Of a DNA stretch of 5,013 nt, positions 1 to 5,013 are shown one piece after another. Position numbers and translations under genes: made by a program. The first letter of the stretch is position 1. Every line of letters starts with the position of its first letter. The notes under the pieces were generated by a model, which did no database searches, was not told the DNA's origin, and saw only the letters and a list, made by a program, of their open reading frames with translations. Source of the stretch: Phycisphaerales bacterium (GTDB lineage: Bacteria; Planctomycetota; Phycisphaerae; Phycisphaerales; Phycisphaeraceae); assembly GCA_012031455.1 (NCBI GenBank), contig JAAUTM010000161.1, positions 1 through 5,013 of the forward strand. Direction: 5' to 3'.

Positions 1-783
1 TCGAGCACGCCGTGTGAGTGGCCGTGCGCCGTGTCAATCGTCAGGACATCTACCCCGGCCCGCACCAGTACCTCCGCCGTTCCAGGTAGTCACCGCTCAC
101 CCAATCCGCCGCCCCAACACGCAGCCGACCATGCTCATCTTTGAAGCATTGGGGTGCTCAATCCGCTTCATAATATCCTTGACCGTAATCAGCCCGCTCA
201 GTTTGCCGCGGCTGTTGACAACCAGCAGTTTTTCAATGCGGTGGCGGTGCAGAATCTCTTTGGCTTGCTCAAGTGTGGTGCCTTCGGGCACCGTAATCAG
301 GTTTTTGCTGGTCATCAGTTCGCGCACCGGGCGTGAGCGGTCGGTCTCAAAGCGCAGGTCACGGTTGGTCAAAATACCTACTAAGTCGCCTTCGTCGGTC
401 GCAATCGGAATGCCGCTGATCCGATACTCCGCCATCAGATCGAGGGCATCGCCCACCGTTTTATCAGGAGACATTGTAATCGGATCAGTAATCATTCCGC
501 TTTCAGAACGTTTGACCTTGCGCACCATCTCGGCTTGCTGTTCGGGTGTCATGTTTTTGTGAATAATACCAATGCCCCCAGCGCGGGCTAGCGCAATCGC
601 CAGCCGGGTTTCCGTCACGGTATCCATCGCGGCACTGATCACCGGGATGTTCAAGCGGATGCCACGGGTCAGCCATGTACTGACATTGGCCTGAGCCGGT
701 AGCACCTCCGAGGCGGCGGGCACCAGCAGCACATCATCAAAGGTTATGCCTTGCTCGACGATTTTGGGATGGTTGTTTTCCAT
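1..783 (-). CDS. guaB: IMP dehydrogenase, 5' part, frameshifted near the window edge
   Basis: Inosine-5'-monophosphate dehydrogenase oxidises IMP to XMP with NAD+, the committed step of GMP synthesis in the cytosol. Seen: the N-terminal barrel start [11 protein letters not shown] (residues 12-22), [10 protein letters not shown] (49-58) and [10 protein letters not shown] (69-78). Two CBS domains follow (about 97-145 and 156-205), then the return to the barrel at KRIEHPNAS. The uninterrupted frame ends at base 97, but homology continues in other frames to base 1 ([19 protein letters not shown], the conserved DxAHGHS strand). One base appears lost near 140 and another near 77; a compensating pair near 100-106 is possible. 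The catalytic-cysteine loop and C-terminal half lie outside the window. The ATG at 783 fits the family start, although no strong Shine-Dalgarno is visible. The gene lies 121 bases downstream of the lipoprotein operon on the same strand and could be read through from it. The frameshifts are probably sequence errors, since the reading resumes cleanly. Confidence 0.93.
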
Positions 784-809
784 GGTACATCACTAACCGA
801 CCGGAACAC

Positions 810-827
810 GGTCGTCAAGTGACGACC
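810..827. promoter_or_regulatory. Perfect palindrome upstream of guaB, possible operator or -35 region
   Basis: GGTCGTCA-AG-TGACGACC is an 8-base perfect inverted repeat with a 2-base centre, 27-44 bases upstream of the guaB start. A third copy of the GTCGTCA half-site lies at 842-848. Read on the minus strand, the palindrome contains TTGACG (818-813), a good -35 match. The best -10 at 17-18 bases spacing is poor (TAGTGA). It may be a repressor site or a small hairpin in the intergenic transcript. No T-run follows it, so it is not a standard terminator. Confidence 0.35.
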
Positions 828-904
828 ACTGCCGTAGGGATGTCGTCATCATGTTGCGGTCCTGCGGAGGCACTGACGCGCAGCTGGTGGAGCAAAGCGG
901 GAGA

Positions 905-1612
905 TCATGGCATGGAATTGGCGGAGGAACTCTGCCGGGCGATGGCTTCCCTGATACGGACCTGATCTTTCTCAAAATCCGGGTGCCGGGGGCCTTTGAG
1001 AAGGCCATGGTAGGGTTGAGTGAACGATGCGATATTGGCCTTACGCGCCACACTGACTTCATAAGAACCATCCGACACAGCATTGGCTACTGAATGGACT
1101 CCGGCGGCGATCACCATCGCCAGCGGATCGCTGGAGCCTGCGGAAGAACTGTGTCTGGCGCTGCCTGAGTACTGCCAGAGCACAAGCCCGGTATCGACAT
1201 CCACCAGTTTGTAATCCAGTGTGACCACGGTTGTGGAATCAACGACCAGATAAGTGGTGGTCCAGTCACGGATTTTGATATACATCACGGCATCCGGCCC
1301 GATGATTTCCTGAATTTTTCGCAAGGAGACCGAGTGCATGTCGCCGGGGGTGGGTACACCATTATCTTTGAAGAAGCGGTCGACCACCGCCACGGGGTAA
1401 ACGTAATAGCCGCAATCTGCAAGGGGTGCCGTCACCGTAGACAAAAACGCATCGGAGGCTTTGACATTGGCGGTGTGATTGACCGGAGGAATTACCAGGA
1501 TGGTGCGCGGCATATGTTCCACAAACAAGCGGTAGTTCGTTTGAGGCATATTACAGCCAGCCATTGATAGCAACGCTAATAACAATACGGAATGCAATGC
1601 AGTAAATCTCAT
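905..1612 (-). CDS. DUF799 / GNA1162-family putative lipoprotein
   Basis: The predicted protein is 235 residues. Its signal peptide ends in the lipobox SMAGC, so Cys20 would be lipidated after signal peptidase II cleavage. Asn at +2 does not match the Asp inner-membrane retention signal known from enterics, which suggests the outer membrane. The mature part starts with a TILVIPPVNHTANVKASD strand resembling the alpha/beta fold of Neisseria GNA1162. It continues with the ADCGYYVYPVAVVDRFFKDNG segment, DAVMYIKIRDW and the DVDTGLVLWQYSGSA strand, which are typical of DUF799 proteins. Start choice: the ATG overlaps the upstream stop (ATGA), and GGAG (1621-1624) sits 8 bases upstream. It is the last gene of the CsgG/DUF4810/DUF799 trio. 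In such operons it is thought to act as an accessory of the CsgG-like component; its biochemical role is unknown. Family assignment is from recall of the family pattern, not from a search. Confidence 0.82.
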   Translation of the reverse strand: MRFTALHSVLLLALLSMAGCNMPQTNYRLFVEHMPRTILVIPPVNHTANVKASDAFLSTVTAPLADCGYYVYPVAVVDRFFKDNGVPTPGDMHSVSLRKIQEIIGPDAVMYIKIRDWTTTYLVVDSTTVVTLDYKLVDVDTGLVLWQYSGSARHSSSAGSSDPLAMVIAAGVHSVANAVSDGSYEVSVARKANIASFTQPYHGLLKGPRHPDFEKDQVRIREAIARQSSSANSMP

Positions 1613-1977
1613 CGCACTTTCTCCAGAAGTGAATCGACGAACCGGGCGGATTCGGGATAGAGCGTTTTTTCCTGTTCCAAATTGATACGGGCGTTGTGAG
1701 AATCGCCTTGCAAGGCATAGAGATAGCCCAGTTGGGCGAACTTGCCCGGAGGAACACGGGACGGCTCATTGGCTTTCTTACGGGATTGCGCAAGACGAAT
1801 ATCTTCCTGCAATTTTTGGATATGCTCGCCGTAGCCCGGCGTGTCCGAAGGCGAAGCATACAACGCCGCCACGGAGGCTTCGTAATTGCCCCAGTCGTAA
1901 CGCCAACTACTCTGGCAACCCGTCAGGGTGGCAAGCAGCAGCAAACCCATCTGTATCGATGTGCTACAAGTTTTCAT
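1609..1977 (-). CDS. DUF4810-family small lipoprotein
   Basis: The predicted protein is 122 residues. A hydrophobic signal peptide (MGLLLLATLTGC) has a textbook lipobox LTGC at Cys21 and Gln at +2. The mature protein begins SSWRYDWGNYEASVAALY, the W-x-Y-D-W-G-x-Y type opening expected of DUF4810. It ends in one TPR-like helical hairpin (FAQLGYLYALQGDSHNARINLEQEKTLYP, described in pieces: FAQLGYLYALQGD then ARINLEQEK). The ATG at 1977 overlaps the upstream CsgG-like stop as ATGA, and the stop overlaps the next gene's ATG in the same way, implying translational coupling. An in-frame ATG at 1992 with GAGAG 6 bases upstream is an alternative start that would add five residues. It is probably a periplasm-facing lipoprotein partner of the CsgG-like protein; no enzyme motif is visible. 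Confidence 0.82.
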   Translation of the reverse strand: MKTCSTSIQMGLLLLATLTGCQSSWRYDWGNYEASVAALYASPSDTPGYGEHIQKLQEDIRLAQSRKKANEPSRVPPGKFAQLGYLYALQGDSHNARINLEQEKTLYPESARFVDSLLEKVR

Positions 1978-2665
1978 TCGCTGGGAGTCCATTTTTTGCT
2001 CTCGAGTCCTTCGACCAGCCGGTTCACAACTTCGACCATCGCCAGATTCAGCACCCGATCTGTCAAGGTAGCATCAAAACCTGCTTCGGTACCAAAGCCC
2101 AGAATATGCTCATTGGTCAACTCGAATTCCCCCGCTCCCTGCACGGCGTAAACGATCTGCGAAGTACGTACATCCACCACATTGACCGATACCTTCGCAT
2201 ATGCGGTCTGGGTACGGGATCGGCCCACGATGCCGCCCAGGCCCACGGTCCCGGTTTCACGCCGCCCAAACTCCGTCACCGCACCGGTCAGCAACAGTTG
2301 CGCACCGGTCAAGGCCTGGCTCTGGCCGGATATCTGGGCTTCACGGGCCATCTCCGCCATGTTCAAACGATCCACCACCATGAAGCGATTGCTTTGAGCA
2401 ATGTGCGTGGCCAGGTTCTGCTGGGCCTGCATTCCCAGCTTGTCCGCACTATCCTTGTCGGCAAAAATCCCCGTCATGTACGGACTGCGGTTTTCAAATT
2501 TACCGATCGCCACACGATGTCGCTCTCCCGAATAGGCAGTGTGCTTGACTGCCACCCCTGTGGTGTGACGGCCTGGCTGGTCTCCCTCGGTGCGGTGCAA
2601 CCGGTTAAAACGAACACACACATCAGAAGCATGAGGCATCCAAGAGGTCCATCGATTTGACGCAT
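1974..2665 (-). CDS. CsgG-family outer-membrane lipoprotein, frameshifted near its N-terminus
   Basis: This is a CsgG/HfaB-type protein. The family founder CsgG forms the oligomeric outer-membrane pore that exports curli subunits; related proteins of this operon type lack an assigned cargo. From the ATG at 2665 the frame gives a signal peptide with lipobox LTGC at Cys23 and then TAPRETSQAVTPQGW. Adding one base in the C4 run at 2555-2558 joins this to the body: RVAIGKFENRSPYMTGIF, RFMVVDRLNMAEMAREA, GAQLLLTGAVTEFGRRE, TAYAKVSVNVVDVRTSQIVY and AGEFELTNE, ending LAMVEVVNRLVEGLESK. These follow the CsgG order (about 230 residues restored, versus 277 in E. coli CsgG). Without the correction the body frame opens only at an ATG at 2639 and has no signal peptide. 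AAAGGA at 2675-2680, 9 bases upstream, supports the 2665 start. It is the first gene of the trio; no csgA/csgB-like subunit gene is visible. Confidence 0.85.
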
Positions 2666-2674
2666 GGTGATGAG

Positions 2675-2722
2675 TCCTTTCAGGTTGTTGATTGTTTTAA
2701 CTTCATGATCGGAACAATGCAA
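2675..2722 (-). promoter_or_regulatory. Candidate promoter and ribosome site of the CsgG-like operon
   Basis: On the minus strand, TTGCAT (2722-2717, 3 of 6 to the sigma70 -35) and TAAAAC (2699-2694, 4 of 6 to the -10) are spaced by exactly 17 bases. They lie about 30-57 bases upstream of the ATG at 2665. AAAGGA (2680-2675) is the ribosome-binding site, 9 bases from the ATG. Placement and spacing are good but the hexamers are moderate, so the promoter is inferred while the ribosome site is well supported. Confidence 0.45.
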
Positions 2723-3249
2723 TTGCTGGTTATCTGGGTGTGTTAACAGGCCGCTGAATTTTCGTGTTTGTGGCTCGGTCATGCAAGTGACATGATGCTC
2801 CAACGACCCGCAATATCGATCCCCCCCCGCATAAAACATGAATGAAATTATGCCACAAACCATGCCCAGGCTTGATGCTTCGCTATTGACCCGACAGCCA
2901 ATTGTGATATCCCCGGCCATGGTCGGTGATATTTACCCAGGCATCTGGAAGATACGCATTGGTGAACCCGAGAGCCTCGTTCCCATACGCTATCGAGATA
3001 CCAAGCCAGCTCCATCAGATCATTTGCCGACCGTGACCGATTGCCCTCTGGATGTACGCGGCTGACAGGCCAGCGACTCGGCACAGGGATTCACGCTGGC
3101 CATCCTGTCCGCAGGCCAGGCAATTTTATGGCCTCGGGCTGCAACTGAAATCATTAAATGACTTTGGGAAGGCAACTCGGCCATGCCGGTAGTATGAAAT
3201 GGCACAAGGCCCGGTTCAGTGGTGAAGCAGGGGTGTTGAAGAATTGAAT
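2723..3249. other. Intergenic stretch without a convincing gene
   Basis: I see no recognisable protein in this stretch. It holds a C8 homopolymer (2821-2828), overlapping open frames on both strands between about 2838 and 3084 with no recognised family, and several inverted repeats. The short frames lack convincing ribosome sites and have irregular composition. One minus-strand frame reads YGNEALGFTNAYLPDAW in the 2939-2989 area before stopping, which looks protein-like but is unassigned. It could be a gene relic, a structured leader or untranslated RNA, or ordinary spacer. Confidence 0.4.
3064..3109. repeat. Strong bulged stem-loop
   Basis: GACAGG-CCAGCG (3064-3075) pairs with CGCTGG (3094-3099) and CCTGTC (3104-3109). 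This gives 12 base pairs interrupted only by a 4-base bulge, CCAT, on the 3' side, with an 18-base loop. A second, smaller inverted repeat AGGCCA/TGGCCT follows at 3113-3118 and 3129-3134. No T-tract follows on either strand, so a rho-independent terminator is unlikely. Pairing is seen directly; function is unknown. Confidence 0.5.
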
Positions 3250-3429
3250 TAGAGCACTGGATTTTCTGAAACCCCTCTCCCCTTGGGAGAGGTTGGGTGA
3301 GGGCCGAAGCACGACAAGGCCAACACATACAGTGGTTCAATAAACAGCCACGCCCTCACTCGACTCGGTCGCAGTGGCGACACTCGTCACCTTCTCCCGA
3401 AGGGAGAGGGGGTGCCAGATGCTGCTCTA
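3250..3429. repeat. MITE/REP-like element with inverted ends and two internal hairpins
   Basis: The ends TAGAGCA (3250-3256) and TGCTCTA (3423-3429) are perfect inverted repeats. Just inside are two further inverted copies of a CCCCTCTCC...GGGAGA motif. Each copy is itself a hairpin: CCTCTCCC-CTT-GGGAGAGG (3274-3292, 8 pairs) and CCTTCTCCC-GAA-GGGAGAGGG (3390-3410, 9 pairs with one G-T). The left copy continues into GGTTGGGTGAGGG, the right (reversed) into AGGTGACGAGTG. This architecture, and the CCCTCTCC/GGGAGAGG wording with a GTGAGGG tail, resemble dispersed intergenic palindromes common in many bacterial genomes. There is no transposase and no clear target duplication. It sits 33 bases past the end of floA, where the right hairpin could fold in the floA transcript, but without a U-run. 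Confidence 0.6.
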
Positions 3430-3462
3430 GAACCCACTTTCACGCATGGATGTCCATCAACT

Positions 3463-4518
3463 TTAAACGCCAGCTCCGGGAGTGCCACCGGGGGCGCCTG
3501 GATCACCACCGGCAATGGAGGTGCGCATGGCGGTGTCGGCCAGCACATTCTTCATCTTGTAATAATCCATGATGCCCATGTTGCCGTTGCGGAAAGCATC
3601 CGCCATCGCCTTGGGGATTTCCGCTTCCGCCAGCACCACCAGGGCACGGTTCTTTTGAATCTCGGCCTTGAATTCCTGTTCCTGCGCCACGGCCATGGCT
3701 CGGCGTTTTTCCGCTTCAGCCTGGAACCGGCGTTTATCTGCCTCGGCCTGATCGGCCTGAAGCTTGGCACCGATGTTTTCACCAACATCCACATCGGCGA
3801 TGTCGATGGACAAAATTTGAAAGGCTGTGCCCGCAGCAAGGCCCTTGTCGAGCACCGTCTTGGAAACCTTGTCGGGATTTTCCAGCACGGCTTTGTGCGA
3901 AATGGATGAGCCGATGGTGGTCACGATACCTTCGCCAACGCGGGCGACGATGGTTTCCTCAGTGGCACCACCGATCAGGTTGGCAATTTCGGTACGCACC
4001 GTCACCCGGGCTTTGACCTTGAGCTGAATGCCATCCTGCGCCACGGCATCAATCGTGGTACGGCCTGAGCTGGGGTTGGGCACATCAATAACCTTGGGGT
4101 TCACCGAAGTCTGTACCGCATCGAGGATATCTCGACCTGCCAGGTCGATGGCGCAGGCTTTGTCCCACGGCAATTGGATTTTGGCACGATCGGCGGCAAT
4201 CAAAGCTGTGATAACAACCGGCACCCGTCCGCCTGCCAGGTAATGCGCTTCAAGCTGGTCGGTGCTGATTGCGATACCCGCCTTGACCGCACGAATGCGT
4301 GAGAGCACGATCACCCGCGGATCCACTTTGCGGAAGCCCATGCCGATCAAGGCTCCCAGGCCTACCGGTGCGCCTGACAGTTGAGCCTGAATCCACAGGT
4401 TGATGTACTTGCCGATCATCGCCAGCAGGAACAACACAAACAGCCCTGCAATGATCAGCACCACGATCAGGAACATGCCCACCGCACCGGATTGAGCCAG
4501 AGTCAACAGTGATTGCAT
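3463..4518 (-). CDS. floA: Flotillin-like protein FloA, complete
   Basis: FloA (Bacillus YqfA/UPF0365 family) is an SPFH-type scaffold that organises fluid membrane microdomains and assists membrane-bound signalling and secretion. Seen in the 351-residue product: a membrane-inserted hydrophobic segment (about 12-35) and the SPFH part with [13 protein letters not shown] (88-100). [23 protein letters not shown] spans 122-144, followed by [21 protein letters not shown] (about 185-205) and [19 protein letters not shown] (233-251). A charged coiled coil rich in [12 protein letters not shown] (about 255-305) follows, then [14 protein letters not shown] and a Gly/Pro-rich tail. Start: ATG at 4518 lies 7 bases after GAGGTG (4526-4531). 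The longer frame's ATG at 4533 overlaps that ribosome site, and an ATG at 4521 is also possible. Compared with my memory of the Bacillus protein there is a short insertion around residues 146-156 ([10 protein letters not shown]). No NfeD partner gene is visible, although one often accompanies this family. Confidence 0.95.
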   Translation of the reverse strand: MQSLLTLAQSGAVGMFLIVVLIIAGLFVLFLLAMIGKYINLWIQAQLSGAPVGLGALIGMGFRKVDPRVIVLSRIRAVKAGIAISTDQLEAHYLAGGRVPVVITALIAADRAKIQLPWDKACAIDLAGRDILDAVQTSVNPKVIDVPNPSSGRTTIDAVAQDGIQLKVKARVTVRTEIANLIGGATEETIVARVGEGIVTTIGSSISHKAVLENPDKVSKTVLDKGLAAGTAFQILSIDIADVDVGENIGAKLQADQAEADKRRFQAEAEKRRAMAVAQEQEFKAEIQKNRALVVLAEAEIPKAMADAFRNGNMGIMDYYKMKNVLADTAMRTSIAGGDPGAPGGTPGAGV

Positions 4519-4525
4519 CATGAAA

Positions 4526-4531
4526 CACCTC
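4526..4531 (-). promoter_or_regulatory. floA ribosome-binding site
   Basis: GAGGTG on the minus strand lies 7 bases upstream of the ATG at 4518 and 4 bases upstream of the ATG at 4521. Because it overlaps the most distal in-frame ATG (4533-4531), it argues against the five-residue-longer start. Further upstream an imperfect palindrome (around 4541-4560, arms GAACCCCTG and CAGGCTTC) lies in the leader. Confidence 0.65.
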
Positions 4532-4594
4532 ATTAAAAAGGAACCCCTGAAACAGGCTTCATGCTAGTCTTGACTACATGATGCGTCCAATGCG

Positions 4595-4625
4595 CTGACG
4601 AATCAAGTGCGTTTGCCCGTATAAT
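4595..4625 (+). promoter_or_regulatory. Candidate sigma70-like promoter of the kinase-like gene
   Basis: A perfect -10 hexamer TATAAT occurs at 4620-4625, 38 bases before the ATG at 4664. The best upstream -35 match is CTGACG (4595-4600, 4 of 6) at a long 19-base spacing. Transcription would start near 4632 and give a leader of about 32 bases. The leader contains the ribosome site AGGAGT (4653-4658), 5 bases before the ATG. The -10 and ribosome site are convincing; the -35 is weak. Confidence 0.55.
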
Positions 4626-4663
4626 CGCACTTGGTTAACCACTTACCGACACAGGAGTGATTC

Positions 4664-5013
4664 ATGCGTGTGATTGTCACCGGGCAGATCGGCATGGACA
4701 AAAAAGCATTACCTCAATGCCGTGGCCAAACTGGCAGGGCAGCGTGGTGAGCAGGTTGATGTCCATCATGTGGGCGACCGGATGTATGCCGAGGCCCCGG
4801 ATGTGAAACCGGCCGGATTCTCGATTTGCCCTTGCAACGGCTCAACGCGCTGCGACGGTCGGTGATGAAGGACATCATCAATGAATCCGCTGACCGCAAG
4901 CACATGATTGTCAATACTCATGCCACCTTCCGCTGGAGGCATGGCCTGTTTGCAGCCTTTGACTTTGATCAGATTCGCAAGCTCGAACCGGACCTGTGTA
5001 TCTGCCTGGTGGA
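4664..5013 (+). CDS. P-loop kinase-like protein resembling archaeal adenylate kinase, 5' part, frameshifted
   Basis: No single frame covers this gene, but three frames join into one protein. It starts MRVIVTGQIGMDKK in the ATG frame and continues HYLNAVAKLAGQRGEQVDVHHVGDRMY after one extra A in the A6 run 4700-4705. From about 4811, after one missing G, it runs RILDLPLQRLNALRRSVMKDII, MIVNTHATFRWRHGL, LEPDLCICLVD to the window end. The layout matches archaeal-type adenylate kinase: a beta-strand and P-loop, a central helical part, then a V-x-[DN]-T-H-A strand followed by an x-P-D-x-I-x-L-V strand. The P-loop is unusual: G7-x2-G10-x-D12-K13-K14 in place of G-x2-G-x-G-K-[ST], so it keeps the lysine but loses the last glycine and the hydroxyl residue. 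The start is supported by AGGAGT 5 bases upstream and a TATAAT. It is divergent from floA and incomplete at the right edge. It could be another nucleoside or nucleotide kinase, or an ATP-binding protein without kinase activity. Confidence 0.65.

Noticed and set aside
14..562. 182-residue plus-strand open frame
   Set aside because: It is antisense to guaB, whose CBS and barrel motifs are clear on the other strand.
793..1083. 96-residue minus-strand open frame crossing the DUF799 gene end
   Set aside because: It overlaps the 3' end of the DUF799 gene in another frame, and its product is low-complexity and unassignable.
1696..2660. Long plus-strand open frames (1696-2151, 1959-2660) opposite the lipoprotein genes
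   Set aside because: They are antisense to recognisable CsgG, DUF4810 and DUF799 proteins, their products match no family and have the His/Arg-rich look of shadow frames.
3020..3340. 106-residue minus-strand open frame containing LTQPLPRGEG
   Set aside because: That peptide is simply the translation of the palindromic repeat, a common spurious intergenic frame. The rest matches nothing I recognise.
3390..3410. Rho-independent terminator for floA
   Set aside because: The hairpin is strong but no U-run follows on the minus strand, so it is recorded only as part of the repeat.
3297..3909. Plus-strand frames beginning in the repeat element and running opposite floA
   Set aside because: They are shadow frames of floA and of the palindromic repeat; FloA is unmistakable on the minus strand.
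4250..4528. 92-residue minus-strand frame within floA
   Set aside because: It is a frame-shifted shadow of the floA N-terminal region.
1..5013. CRISPR array, tRNA, rRNA, transposase or toxin-antitoxin genes
   Set aside because: I found no regularly spaced direct repeats, no tRNA- or rRNA-like segments and no such protein motifs.

Overview
The window looks like a Gram-negative bacterial chromosome segment. The evidence is three consecutive predicted lipoproteins of an outer-membrane CsgG-type module, a flotillin-like floA, a bacterial guaB and sigma70-like promoter elements. The taxon cannot be fixed from sequence alone. The floA/CsgG combination and an archaeal-like adenylate-kinase fold protein would fit Planctomycetota or a neighbouring phylum, but that is inference.

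Layout, left to right. (1) 1-783, minus: 5' portion of guaB (IMP dehydrogenase), running off the left edge and broken by single-base indels close to that edge. (2) 905-2665, minus: a compact three-gene lipoprotein operon in the order CsgG-like, DUF4810-like, DUF799/GNA1162-like. Both junctions are 4-base ATGA overlaps, and a plausible promoter and ribosome site lie upstream at 2675-2722. The CsgG-like gene carries an apparent -1 frameshift in a C4 run (2555-2558) that separates the lipoprotein signal from the body. guaB follows on the same strand after a 121-base gap that has a palindrome but no T-tailed terminator. (3) 2723-3462: about 740 bases without a convincing gene. It holds a C8 tract, a stretch open on both strands, a strong stem-loop (3064-3109) and a MITE/REP-like element of about 180 bases with inverted ends and two internal hairpins (3250-3429). 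(4) 3463-4518, minus: complete floA. (5) 4519-4663: intergenic region between divergent genes with a perfect TATAAT for the rightward gene. (6) 4664-5013, plus: 5' part of a P-loop kinase-like protein resembling archaeal adenylate kinase, again with two single-base indels.

Functionally, the lipoprotein trio probably acts together at the outer membrane as a CsgG-type pore or assembly with accessory lipoproteins. FloA is a membrane-microdomain scaffold, and guaB and the kinase-like gene belong to purine nucleotide metabolism. At least five single-base frameshifts, four beside short G/C or A runs, affect genes whose families are otherwise well conserved. The simplest reading is sequencing or assembly error rather than gene decay. 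I saw no CRISPR array, tRNA, rRNA or transposase gene, and nothing that I can defend as a wholly new system.
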